From Cohnella sp. SGD-V74 (GTDB lineage Bacteria > Bacillota > Bacilli > Paenibacillales > Paenibacillaceae), in contig NZ_PVYW01000015.1 of assembly GCF_003001675.1 (NCBI RefSeq), positions 124,001 to 188,000 on the forward strand: a stretch of DNA of 64,000 nt, read 5' to 3'. Each line of letters starts with the position of its first letter. Position 1 is the stretch's first letter. A program made the translations under genes and the position numbers. This document shows, piece by piece, positions 24,589-32,862 of this stretch. The notes below the pieces were generated by a model. The model was not told the DNA's origin, searched no databases, and saw only the letters and a program-made list of their open reading frames with translations.

Positions 24589-25089
24589 CTATTGCAGAAG
24601 CTTGTACTCGCCCCGAACGAGGACGATCAGCCCTTTCGCTTGTTTAGGATCTGCCTCGACTCCTCTTTCCCCTCTCGGGTTAAGAATGAGATGATTATTG
24701 CCTACCGCCTTGCCCGGCTTAATGTCCGTACCGTCCGTCAAATCCGACAAACCGTTGGCATCCGAGCTGTAAGCGATCGCTTTCCCCGAACGTACGATCA
24801 TCTCGCCGCCGTCTCCCACGATGAGCTTCGATCCCCAGGGTACCGTAACGACTTCAAGCGCAGTAGATCCCCCACCGCCGGTCGATCCGATTTTCTCCAG
24901 TTCCTGCTTCACTAACTTCTCAACAGCAGCATCCACATAAGCTTTCGTCACCAACGGATCGTCCACCGAACCCGGCGTAGAACCCCCATCCGCTTCGACC
25001 GTCGACATTATGCTAATCGTTCCAATTATAATCGCCAGTAACGCCGTCGCTGCCCAGATCGTCCACTTCTTTGTCTTTGGCAAGTTCAT
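24589..25089 (-). CDS. Membrane-anchored/secreted protein of unknown function
   Basis: A 166-residue protein with a short basic N-terminus, one hydrophobic segment (WAATALLAIIIGTISIM, about 12-28), a short helix (VTKAYVDAAVEKLVKQELEKI), a Gly/Ser linker and a C-terminal beta-rich domain (VPWGSKLIVGDGGEMIVRSGKAIAYSS..., GLIVLVRGEYKLL). No enzyme motif is visible. The extracellular domain may contact the wall or surface polymer, but this is only inferred from position between rfb genes and the polysaccharide island. It has its own terminator. Confidence 0.7.
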   Translation of the reverse strand: MNLPKTKKWTIWAATALLAIIIGTISIMSTVEADGGSTPGSVDDPLVTKAYVDAAVEKLVKQELEKIGSTGGGGSTALEVVTVPWGSKLIVGDGGEMIVRSGKAIAYSSDANGLSDLTDGTDIKPGKAVGNNHLILNPRGERGVEADPKQAKGLIVLVRGEYKLLQ

Positions 25090-25204
25090 CTCTCCCGTTT
25101 CGACAAGTTCTATCAGATTGTACGTGTTATTCTACTATTAGTTGCGATAGAAGGAAGATTCAGCTTTAGAAGCATCGCCCTTCATCGTGAATTATTCACT
25201 TGTT

Positions 25205-25213
25205 TGGTATAAT
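25205..25213 (+). promoter_or_regulatory. Extended -10 promoter of the plus-strand epimerase gene
   Basis: TGG followed by TATAAT (25208-25213), a consensus extended -10, 40 nt upstream of the ATG. The -35 is poor, as often with extended -10 promoters. Confidence 0.6.
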
Positions 25214-25252
25214 ACTAGCATGCTTAATTGCCAAACTGGAAGGATCGATCTT

Positions 25253-26185
25253 ATGAACGTGCTGGTTATTGGCGGTGCAGGCTTCATTGCCTCAAACTTA
25301 GTGGATGCGTTGCTGCAAGAAGGATACAACCTTGCGGTTATTGACAACCTCTCTACCGGAGCTCGCCGCTCACTTAGTTCATCGGTAAAATTCTATAACT
25401 TAAATATTCTCGATAATACGTTAGAACGAGCGTTTCAGGAATTTCGTCCCCAAATCGTTTTTCATTATGCAGCACAAGTTGATGTTCAGACGTCGATAAC
25501 GAATCCAAGCCTTGATGCTGAAGCAAACATTATCGGAACCTTGCGAGTCCTTCAATGTTGTACCGACTATGGGGTAAGAAAATTGATTTATGCTTCTACG
25601 GCCGCAGTCTATGGGACGCCGAAAAATCTACCGCTTACCGAGGAACATCCTAATAACCCAATTTCTTTCTACGGATTATCCAAACTCGTTCCGGAAAAAT
25701 ACATTGAACTTTTTTCCGAACAATATGGCCTTGAATACACCATTCTTCGCTTTTCAAACGCCTACGGTATAAGGCAAAGCTCGAAAGGTGAAGGAGGTGT
25801 CGTCTCCGCCTTTCTAAGCCGATTGCTGAGAGGTGAAAATGTAGTTATTTATGGTGACGGCAACCACTCTCGGGATTTTATTTATGTAAAAGATATCGTG
25901 AGCGCCAATCTCCAAGCCATCACCTTAGGGACGAACCGAGTTTATAACATTAGCTGTAGTCGCCAAACGTCAATTAATCAACTTTTAGAAACCATGTGTG
26001 AGTTAACCGGACGTCCGTTTCAACCAACTTATTGTCCCGCAAGAACTGGGGATATTGTCCACAGCCGAATGGACAACTATAAAGCTCGTCACGAATTAGG
26101 CTGGGAACCCAAGTACAGCCTCGAACATGGGCTAGAAGAGATGATTAATTACTACTTTAAGAATCGATCCGAATTGCAGATTTAG
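25253..26185 (+). CDS. NAD-dependent nucleotide-sugar epimerase/dehydratase (GalE-like)
   Basis: A 310-residue extended SDR protein with VLVIGGAGFIASNLVDALL (NAD-binding), HYAAQVDVQTSI, STAAVYGTP and the catalytic YGLSKLVPEK. It probably interconverts a UDP-hexose or UDP-GlcNAc epimer for the adjacent polysaccharide genes; the exact substrate cannot be read. The ATG at 25253 has GGAAGG upstream. It is the only plus-strand gene among minus-strand genes here. Its last 29 nt overlap the 3' end of the convergent sugar transferase gene. Confidence 0.9.
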   Translation: MNVLVIGGAGFIASNLVDALLQEGYNLAVIDNLSTGARRSLSSSVKFYNLNILDNTLERAFQEFRPQIVFHYAAQVDVQTSITNPSLDAEANIIGTLRVLQCCTDYGVRKLIYASTAAVYGTPKNLPLTEEHPNNPISFYGLSKLVPEKYIELFSEQYGLEYTILRFSNAYGIRQSSKGEGGVVSAFLSRLLRGENVVIYGDGNHSRDFIYVKDIVSANLQAITLGTNRVYNISCSRQTSINQLLETMCELTGRPFQPTYCPARTGDIVHSRMDNYKARHELGWEPKYSLEHGLEEMINYYFKNRSELQI

Positions 26186-27527
26186 CATTGGAATGATCCG
26201 ATTTAGGACTATGTCCCTCAGCCTTGGTGCGGTCCATCACTACAGATAGCGTTCGAATCATGATTACGATGTCCATCCATAGAGAATAGTTTCGGATATA
26301 GTATAGGTCGAACACCAGCTTATCTTGTACATTGGTCGTGTAATTCCCCATAATCTGAGCGTAGCCGGTTATTCCGGGTTTTACCGTATTGCGATATTGA
26401 TAAGAATCGTATTGTTGGTTTAGCGATTTCGTGAAAAATTCGCGCTCCGGCCTTGGTCCTACGATAGACATTTCGCCTTTCAGCACGTTAACGATCTGCG
26501 GAAGCTCATCCAGGCGCCATCTTCGAAGATAACGGCCGATTTTCGTAATTCGGGGATCGTTATGAGTAGCAAGCGTAGGACCGGTGGAACCTTCCGCATC
26601 CTGTACCATAGATCTGAATTTAATAATAGTAAACTCCTTATTGTTTTGCCCGATTCTCGTTTGCTTATAGAATACGCTGCCTTTTGGGCTGTCGATTTTA
26701 ATCAGGATCATGGTAAACAGCATAGCGGGCGATAGCACGATTAATCCTATTACCGACAATACGATATCGAGAGCGCGTTTTATGATTCTTTCGTCGATTG
26801 TAAGGCCGAAGGGTCTAACCGCCATAACCATCGAATCATGCACCGAAGTTATCGTCGATTTGGTCAGTAACAAATCATAAAGAGAGGGCACTACATAAAT
26901 CGTTTTATTTCTCTTCATAGCGTGATACAAAATGAGCGACTTGAGCTCCTGATCCATGTTAGAACTCAACATAATATTGTCATGGGATTCGATAAGTTGA
27001 AATATTCTATTTATTTCCGTATTAGGGTGAATATGGGAGATTTTGGTTCTGAGCGCGGCAATCTTGATTTGCGAGATAAGCTTTCCCGCCTCTTCCTCTT
27101 CGGCTACGAGTAAAGTCTTAACCGTCTCATTCCTATGCCCGAGAAAAACGAAAAAAGCTTTCCACGTGCTCAAGAAAATAAGAGTAAGAAAATAAGCGAT
27201 CAAAATAACCGATCGTGGCAACGCGAACTCTCGAAACAAGAAGGAAATAGACATGGTCAAGAATGCAAGCAAAGTCATAGAAACGAATAAGCTGCGCATC
27301 ATATCCCAGATCGTCTTCCGGTTAATCGAGTAGAGCTCATTAATGGATAGAAAAAAAAGACCCAGCAGCGCGATCCAAGGCATAAGCGACTGAAAAGAAT
27401 CCCAGTTGCGTTGCGGGATATCATCGTAACGCAAGACGAAGGCTACTAAATAAGCCAATAAAATGAGCAAAACATCAACGATTAGCAATAGCGACTTGAA
27501 CGTTTTCTTTGCTTGAATATTAGGCAT
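26157..27527 (-). CDS. Undecaprenyl-phosphate sugar transferase (initiating glycosyl-1-phosphate transferase)
   Basis: A 456-residue polyprenol-phosphate hexose-1-phosphate transferase (WbaP/WcaJ class). Four or five N-terminal membrane segments (about 10-125), a variable cytosolic domain, a further hydrophobic helix (KRALDIVLSVIGLIVLSPAMLF), then the catalytic domain: VFYKQTRIGQNNKEFTIIKFRSM, LRRWRLDELPQIVNVLKGEMSIVGPRPE and VKPGITGYAQI. It starts glycan assembly on undecaprenyl phosphate. It is the last gene of the minus-strand operon with Wzm/Wzt and glycosyltransferases, the position expected for a WsaP-like initiator of S-layer glycans. Confidence 0.93.
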   Translation of the reverse strand: MPNIQAKKTFKSLLLIVDVLLILLAYLVAFVLRYDDIPQRNWDSFQSLMPWIALLGLFFLSINELYSINRKTIWDMMRSLFVSMTLLAFLTMSISFLFREFALPRSVILIAYFLTLIFLSTWKAFFVFLGHRNETVKTLLVAEEEEAGKLISQIKIAALRTKISHIHPNTEINRIFQLIESHDNIMLSSNMDQELKSLILYHAMKRNKTIYVVPSLYDLLLTKSTITSVHDSMVMAVRPFGLTIDERIIKRALDIVLSVIGLIVLSPAMLFTMILIKIDSPKGSVFYKQTRIGQNNKEFTIIKFRSMVQDAEGSTGPTLATHNDPRITKIGRYLRRWRLDELPQIVNVLKGEMSIVGPRPEREFFTKSLNQQYDSYQYRNTVKPGITGYAQIMGNYTTNVQDKLVFDLYYIRNYSLWMDIVIMIRTLSVVMDRTKAEGHSPKSDHSNAKSAIRIDS

Positions 27528-27597
27528 ATCCTACAATCTCCCGACTTAAAGCTGATGCCCTCATTGTATCATAATTTGTCGATAGACGAGAAAACAG

Positions 27598-28344
27598 CTA
27601 TTCAGACTCTGACAGTTGTTGCTCAGGATCTACCGCTCGGAGTTCCCTTGCCGGATTACCGACATAGATGATTCCCGATTTCAGAGTTTTTCTGGCAACG
27701 CTCCCCGCTCCGACAACGGCTTCCGGCTCAACAACCACTCCCGGCAGCAAGGTGGCATTCGCCGCTACTCGACCGCCTCTTCTAATCGTGCACCCCTTAA
27801 ATTCAGCAAAACGCTTTTCCGTACGCCCGATAAAATTATCATTGCTTGTTACAACCCCAGGAGCTACGAATACATAGTCTTCTATAGTAGAAAACGCGGT
27901 AATGTAGGCATTTGTTTCAATTTTACAGTATGCCCCTACCGTTGATTCATTCTCTACTGCCACGTTTCGGCCTATGATTGTTTGTTTTCCGATAGATACA
28001 TTTTCTCTGACCGTTGCGAGATCGGCCACGAACACTTCGTCTTCCAGTTTCGACTGGGCATAGATTACCGCGTTGGTTCCAATGGTAACCCTTGCTCCGA
28101 TAACCGCAGGCTCGTAATGCTTTTGCTCTTTCATGATCGATCTTGCTGCACGCATCGGCTTCTTGCCGATGACGACGTTGTCGTGAATGATGCTGCCCTC
28201 TCCGATTGCCGTGTCTGCATAGATGATAACGTTGTGGCCGATCGTAACATTGTTTTCGATACGGACCCCCGCTTCGACGATGCAATTGTAACCGAAAGTC
28301 ACATTCTCGCCTATAAATGTATCGGGATGAATGTAATTCGCCAT
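27598..28344 (-). CDS. Hexapeptide-repeat N-acetyltransferase (WbpD-like candidate)
   Basis: A protein of about 248 residues, made almost entirely of left-handed beta-helix hexapeptide repeats (IGENVTFGYNCIVEAGVRIENNVTIGHNVIIYAD...), ending in VGAGSVARKTLKSGIIYVGNPARELR, the C-terminal signature of sugar N-acetyltransferases. A WbpD-like role (acetylating the 3-amino group of a UDP-uronic acid) fits the WbpA/B/E/I set 11 kb away, but other acyl acceptors are possible. The start at 28344 (ATG) is chosen; ATG at 28353 is nearer the AGGAG. It lies 18 nt after the GT4 gene. Confidence 0.75.
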   Translation of the reverse strand: MANYIHPDTFIGENVTFGYNCIVEAGVRIENNVTIGHNVIIYADTAIGEGSIIHDNVVIGKKPMRAARSIMKEQKHYEPAVIGARVTIGTNAVIYAQSKLEDEVFVADLATVRENVSIGKQTIIGRNVAVENESTVGAYCKIETNAYITAFSTIEDYVFVAPGVVTSNDNFIGRTEKRFAEFKGCTIRRGGRVAANATLLPGVVVEPEAVVGAGSVARKTLKSGIIYVGNPARELRAVDPEQQLSESE

Positions 28345-28362
28345 TGATATCATTCACTCCTA

Positions 28363-29589
28363 TTATTTTTTATGCACTAGGGTTTGTAACATCGCTGCGA
28401 GGCTTTCCGTTTGCGCCTTGCGTGAGAAGTGCATTCTCACGTACTCGGAGCTTTTTTGCTTCGGCGGCTTATCGTTCGTGATGCTGCGAATCACCGTTGC
28501 CAAGAAAGCTTCTCCTGGCTCTTTCATATTGCCATATCTACCGTATCCGTGCCTAACAAGAAACCGCCCTACTTCGCCTGCAACCGTGGAAATAATCGGC
28601 TTGTCTTGCAGCATATAGTCGAACAATTTGTTCGGTAACGCCCCTTCAAACAGAGGAATATCTTTTAAACAAATAATATAGGCGTCAGCGATGGATAAAT
28701 ACGTCTGGACTTCAGATTTCGGGACCGCAGGGAGAAAAACAACTTGATGTAAATGTTGCTGTTTGGACAATTCTATTAACCTTGCCTTCTCGACCCCCTC
28801 GCCCATCAGGACGAGTTTGAGGCTGCTCTCATTTTGAAGGCACTTCATGGCTTCGAGCAGTTGCCCCAGATCATTAGCAGGCCCATGAGCTCCAGCATAC
28901 ATCATGATCTTGTCGGCAGGCCCGAAACCTAGTTTCTCTCGAAGCGCACGCCTATCCGCGCATTGTCGTCCCTCGGTCTCCAAATCAATGCCGTTTGGAA
29001 CAAACGCAACTTTTTCCCGCGGAACGCCTCGTTCGACTAGCTTCTCCACAATTCCTTCGGTGAGTCCGATCACGTTGTCGGAGTGACGATATAGAAATCT
29101 TTCCATCCACTTGAGCATGCCGACTATAAGCTTCTTGTTGTCGCCAGCGATATGGACCAAGGAGTCCGGCCACAAATCCCTCACTTCCAAGACAAATCTC
29201 GCTCCCCGGCATCTGGCAATCATCCACGAAGCAAAGGCAGCGAATAAAGGCGGAGATGAACCGATAATTACATCCGGTTTCTTCCTTCGAAATACCCCTT
29301 TGAAAAATAAGGTGACTGCATACAGCATCATGTTTAAGATTCGAGCGGCACCATTGTCTCTGTAAGCTTTGCTCGCCAACCATACCATCTGAAAGCCTTC
29401 CAGCGTTTCTTCGTAGGTTTTGAACCGCTTTTCAAAACGGAACGTTTTGTTGTGGTGTATGAAGTTGCTGCCCCATAACGTGACATCGAAATAAGGAGAC
29501 ATGTACTTAGCCAATTCGTAATGCCTCGTACTGGCTGGATATTCGGGAGTTACGGTATATTGATTGATGATCCAAACCTCAGGTTTCAT
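28363..29589 (-). CDS. Glycosyltransferase family 4 (WbuB-like)
   Basis: A 408-residue GT-B glycosyltransferase. The N-terminal domain has WIINQYTVTPEYPASTRHYELAKYM and VLEVRDLWPDS, typical of WbuB-like enzymes that add amino sugars. The C-terminal domain contains VPNGIDLE, KIMMYAGAHGPANDLGQLLEAM and a donor-binding FEGALPNKLFDYMLQDKPII. The ATG at 29587-29589 matches the family N-terminus; an ATG at 29613 is also in frame and neither has a strong ribosome-binding site. It is inside the minus-strand export/assembly operon. Confidence 0.9.
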   Translation of the reverse strand: MKPEVWIINQYTVTPEYPASTRHYELAKYMSPYFDVTLWGSNFIHHNKTFRFEKRFKTYEETLEGFQMVWLASKAYRDNGAARILNMMLYAVTLFFKGVFRRKKPDVIIGSSPPLFAAFASWMIARCRGARFVLEVRDLWPDSLVHIAGDNKKLIVGMLKWMERFLYRHSDNVIGLTEGIVEKLVERGVPREKVAFVPNGIDLETEGRQCADRRALREKLGFGPADKIMMYAGAHGPANDLGQLLEAMKCLQNESSLKLVLMGEGVEKARLIELSKQQHLHQVVFLPAVPKSEVQTYLSIADAYIICLKDIPLFEGALPNKLFDYMLQDKPIISTVAGEVGRFLVRHGYGRYGNMKEPGEAFLATVIRSITNDKPPKQKSSEYVRMHFSRKAQTESLAAMLQTLVHKK

Positions 29590-29640
29590 CGTTGTGTACC
29601 CGTTGGTTAACATTATTATAAGTTGGATGATCGTTTATTT

Positions 29641-31008
29641 TCACTTAAAAACAACCTTCTTTAGCCGCATCTTAATTTTATAGGGCAGCTTCGACCAAAG
29701 TATCCTTATTAAGGAATATCGCTTTGGAATAAGAAATGCATGCGGATTTTTTACATAAAAAAACGGAAACTTCTTATTAAATTCTTTAGGGTCAGGCTCT
29801 GAATTACGATGTGTTTGTAAAGCCGCAGAAACCTCTGTAATCCCTTTAGTCACTTCACTCTCAACATAATTATCCTTAACAAATTCCATATTATGAAAAA
29901 AGTGCTCTTCAATTATCTCATCAAAATTCTTTATAAAGCTCTTATAGCTATTGCTAGGATTAAGCGCGACTTCTGCGTACGCATTTGCAATGATTTCAGC
30001 TAACCGCTCATCGTCCTTTAAACATGCAATGACTTGATCCATATTGCTGTGATCTTTCTCTAACGGAATATAATGGCGCCAGGGAGTCAATAATCCCGAG
30101 TAGTCCCCTTTGTACAATACGCATGCAGTACGTAGGGAGATAGCTTCAAGTACTCTTGGAGAGATCTGCGATAAATCGTAAACGTCCTCTATGTTTTCAA
30201 AGAACTTCTTTTTGAGTTGTTCATAGTGATGCTCTTCATTTTTTTTGACTGCCTTCTTAGTCAAAGCGACATAAGTTTCTACTCTAGCTGAAACTTCGCC
30301 CGTAAAATCAAATATACTCGCTCCGCTCTCCACACCCAATACGGCTTTCGAATTTCGAATTAGTTCAATCCATTGGGATCCATATAAGCGATCATTCTCA
30401 TCCGAACTGATATTAGTTCTAAGCCCGTATTTTTTCGCCTCGTCATTAAATCGCTCGCCAATGATCCACTTTTCACGCCCCATTCGTCCGTGCCAAGCCG
30501 GATATTTTCTGCCGCGGTAGCTAATGTCAAATTTCCGTTTGGAAAGCCTTCTTGGAGGATAGATAAGCAAGTCTTCGTTAATGTATCCTGTCAAAACTTG
30601 AATTTTCTTTAGCTTTGGCAATAGGTTGGTTGGGTAGACATCTTCTATATGCTTTTCTGGTACACAGGTAAAAAGAATATCCGCTTCAATTTGATTTAGG
30701 GAATCTATCGTTCTTTGGATTGAGCGGTACTCATCCTGAATAAATACAGCTTTGATTCCTTTATATTTCTTCAACCGATATCTGGTCTTTTGGGAAGCGT
30801 ATGCATCCCCGGATAGAAAAATGGAATAATGGACGATAACCGCGTCAAATTGATCCAACTCCAATTCTTCGTCGAGATTTCCGCCATTTTTAACCATATT
30901 TGTGTATACAAAAATGTTGTGCATTGAAAAATTGTAAAATGCGTTAATATGATCTGATACCATTGCAGCATTATATGGATCATAATTACAAAGCAAAAGG
31001 ATGTTCAT
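29641..31008 (-). CDS. Putative GT-B glycosyltransferase, uncharacterised family (copy 1)
   Basis: A 455-residue soluble protein with no exact family recognised. The N-terminal half has a Rossmann-like start (MNILLLCNYDP) and IQDEYRSI, VLTGYINEDL and FDISYRGRKYPAWHG. The C-terminal half has VLGVESGASIFDFTGEVSARVE and ISPRVLEAISLRTACVLYKGDYSGLL, where an acidic loop and a conserved E in SPRxLEA recall the donor site of CgeB-like/GT4-type enzymes. The product of 32863-34134 shares these motifs in the same order. It precedes the GT4 gene in the operon after wzt/wzm, so a glycan-chain role is inferred. Confidence 0.7.
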   Translation of the reverse strand: MNILLLCNYDPYNAAMVSDHINAFYNFSMHNIFVYTNMVKNGGNLDEELELDQFDAVIVHYSIFLSGDAYASQKTRYRLKKYKGIKAVFIQDEYRSIQRTIDSLNQIEADILFTCVPEKHIEDVYPTNLLPKLKKIQVLTGYINEDLLIYPPRRLSKRKFDISYRGRKYPAWHGRMGREKWIIGERFNDEAKKYGLRTNISSDENDRLYGSQWIELIRNSKAVLGVESGASIFDFTGEVSARVETYVALTKKAVKKNEEHHYEQLKKKFFENIEDVYDLSQISPRVLEAISLRTACVLYKGDYSGLLTPWRHYIPLEKDHSNMDQVIACLKDDERLAEIIANAYAEVALNPSNSYKSFIKNFDEIIEEHFFHNMEFVKDNYVESEVTKGITEVSAALQTHRNSEPDPKEFNKKFPFFYVKNPHAFLIPKRYSLIRILWSKLPYKIKMRLKKVVFK

Positions 31009-31046
31009 AGTACACCACGCTTATAGTTAATGATTGCATGCTTAAT

Positions 31047-31793
31047 CTAAAGGACATGCTTATTCCGATCATAATAATCAATCGCCTCATCGATGTTGCC
31101 TTCATATACGATTTTTCCTTTGCTGAACACCAAACCCTTATGGCAAAAGTCCTTTAGAACAAAGTACGCATGGGAAGCTAGAAAAAGCATTTTTGTTTGG
31201 CCTACTTTATTCAGCATTCTTTGTTTTGCCTTCTCCAAAAAATGGTTATCCCCTACTCCGATGATTTCATCAATCAGCATGATATCCGTATCAATCGAAG
31301 TCGCAATGCAGAATGCTAATCGGACCCGCATTCCCGCTGAATAAGTCCTGAGCGGTCGGTATAATGCCTCGCCCAATTCCGTAAATTGCTCTACATCTTT
31401 AACCACATGACTTATCTCTTTTTGCTTAAACCCCAGCACAGAACTAGCAATCCGAATGTTTTCATACCCACTGGCCTCATCATCCATGCCAAGATAAAGA
31501 TCAAATAAGGTCGATGTATTTCCCTCTTTGTATATGTTCCCCCTCGTAGGCAAATAAACTCCCGCCAGCATTTTTAGAAACGTTGTTTTTCCTGCGCCGT
31601 TCGAACCAATAAGGCCAATTCTTTCACCATCGTGGAAACTCGCATTAATGGGGCTCAACGCTTCGAAAGTTAACTTGGATTGTTTTTGCTTTTCCGAGTT
31701 GAATCTAGAAACAATCCATGAGCGTAAGTTTCCGGATTCCATTAACCCGACTGGAAAATCAATGCCGGCATTCTCAAGTGTAATACTTGCCAT
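31047..31793 (-). CDS. Polysaccharide ABC transporter ATPase (Wzt/TagH-type)
   Basis: A 248-residue ATPase. Walker A GSNGAGKTTFLKML (about 60-73), signature YSAGMRVRLAFC, Walker B IMLIDEIIGVGD and a switch histidine (FLASHAY) are all present. It belongs to the RfbE/Wzt/TagH group that exports lipid-linked polysaccharide, but lacks the long C-terminal carbohydrate-binding domain found in some Wzt proteins. The ATG at 31791-31793 follows the permease stop by 4 nt; the frame extends upstream into the permease gene but without family similarity. Confidence 0.94.
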   Translation of the reverse strand: MASITLENAGIDFPVGLMESGNLRSWIVSRFNSEKQKQSKLTFEALSPINASFHDGERIGLIGSNGAGKTTFLKMLAGVYLPTRGNIYKEGNTSTLFDLYLGMDDEASGYENIRIASSVLGFKQKEISHVVKDVEQFTELGEALYRPLRTYSAGMRVRLAFCIATSIDTDIMLIDEIIGVGDNHFLEKAKQRMLNKVGQTKMLFLASHAYFVLKDFCHKGLVFSKGKIVYEGNIDEAIDYYDRNKHVL

Positions 31794-31797
31794 AAGA

Positions 31798-32547
31798 TCA
31801 CAACCAATACATAAAGTTTCGTAGTTTTCTTGAAGAAATATAGGCCAGGAGTGCGATAAACACAAAAAAAGCAAATGAAATCGTGTACGATTCGATAGAC
31901 GGTATTTGACCTAGCAGGGGAGACCTTATTAAGTCAACAAGATGTGAAAATAGATTCCACTCAGCTAAGAAATCCCTCGATTCAAGAACTTTTTTATTCC
32001 ATACGATTGGGGTTATCAAGAAAAGAATGTTGATTAACGATGTTATGACCTGCACAATGTCTCTGAATCTAGCGCAAATCAAAGATAAAAAGATGCCTAG
32101 CGCGATAACAATTGCACAATTAAAAATAATGCCAAGAATAGTCGGAAAAATTAATACATCTTGAAGCCGACCAAAATAAAGCAGGCATAGAATTAAAACA
32201 ATCATATTATGGAAGAATATAATCACATGACGCGATAAAATACGCATATTAATCAAAAAAATGGGTATTGGCTTGGACAGTAACAGAAACTTATTAGAGA
32301 TTAAGCCATTACAAGATTCCATAATGACCCCACTTATAAAGTACCATGCAACTATACCGGCGGCAATATAAGGAATAAATTCATTAATTTCCACTTTAAA
32401 TATTGTGCTATAGATCACACCCATCATTGCAATCGACAAAAAAGTCGTTGCAACAAGCCAAAATGGGCCAAGTACAGTTCTCCTATATCGCCCCTTAATA
32501 TCAATCCAACCCAAGTAGATCCACTGGAGAATCGAGTATAATGACAT
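31798..32547 (-). CDS. ABC-2 type polysaccharide export permease (Wzm-type)
   Basis: A 249-residue permease with six predicted membrane segments and the ABC-2 family cytosolic motif DIKGRYRRTVLGPFW (about 16-30) near the N-terminus. It pairs with the ATPase immediately downstream to move an undecaprenyl-linked glycan across the membrane. It is the first gene of the minus-strand operon, with a promoter in the divergent gap at 32612-32640. Confidence 0.93.
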   Translation of the reverse strand: MSLYSILQWIYLGWIDIKGRYRRTVLGPFWLVATTFLSIAMMGVIYSTIFKVEINEFIPYIAAGIVAWYFISGVIMESCNGLISNKFLLLSKPIPIFLINMRILSRHVIIFFHNMIVLILCLLYFGRLQDVLIFPTILGIIFNCAIVIALGIFLSLICARFRDIVQVITSLINILFLITPIVWNKKVLESRDFLAEWNLFSHLVDLIRSPLLGQIPSIESYTISFAFFVFIALLAYISSRKLRNFMYWL

Positions 32548-32611
32548 AATGAATAGAGCCCACCTTTTTGAATATCTTGAATCTGGGAAGAAGGATCGTC
32601 AGTCGCCCTTC

Positions 32612-32640
32612 ATATTAATCTTATTCCGGTAATCTATCAA
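32612..32640 (-). promoter_or_regulatory. Promoter of the wzm-wzt minus-strand operon
   Basis: Minus strand TTGATA (32640-32635), 17-nt spacer, TAATAT (32617-32612), about 65 nt before the wzm start. The 315-nt divergent gap 32548-32862 otherwise holds the plus-strand promoter, a tandem repeat and no gene. Confidence 0.5.
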
Positions 32641-32750
32641 GCAATTACACCTAATAGTTAAAGGCTGTATTTAGTTTACGATAGACTAAGGGCAACGGAA
32701 AGCCTATAACCAATGATTTACTATGAATATTCTTTTACAAACATGTTTAA

Positions 32751-32780
32751 TTGACATGTACTGCTAATAACGGGTAGAAT
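32751..32780 (+). promoter_or_regulatory. Promoter of the plus-strand glycan-modification operon
   Basis: TTGACA (32751-32756), 18-nt spacer, TAGAAT (32775-32780): a good sigma-A match. It lies about 80 nt before the TTG start of the first gene, leaving the tandem repeat in the leader. Confidence 0.65.
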
Positions 32781-32786
32781 CAATAC

Positions 32787-32820
32787 GTTATACTATTAAT
32801 AATGTTATACTATCAATAAT
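32787..32820 (+). repeat. Tandem 17-bp AT-rich direct repeat
   Basis: Two adjacent 17-bp units (32787-32803 and 32804-32820) differing at one position, then a degenerate third. They fall just downstream of the promoter -10 and contain further TATACT-like elements. Confidence 0.7.
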
Positions 32821-32862
32821 GTAACTCTATATAGTAAATATAGGTAGCTAGGGGATGAACCA

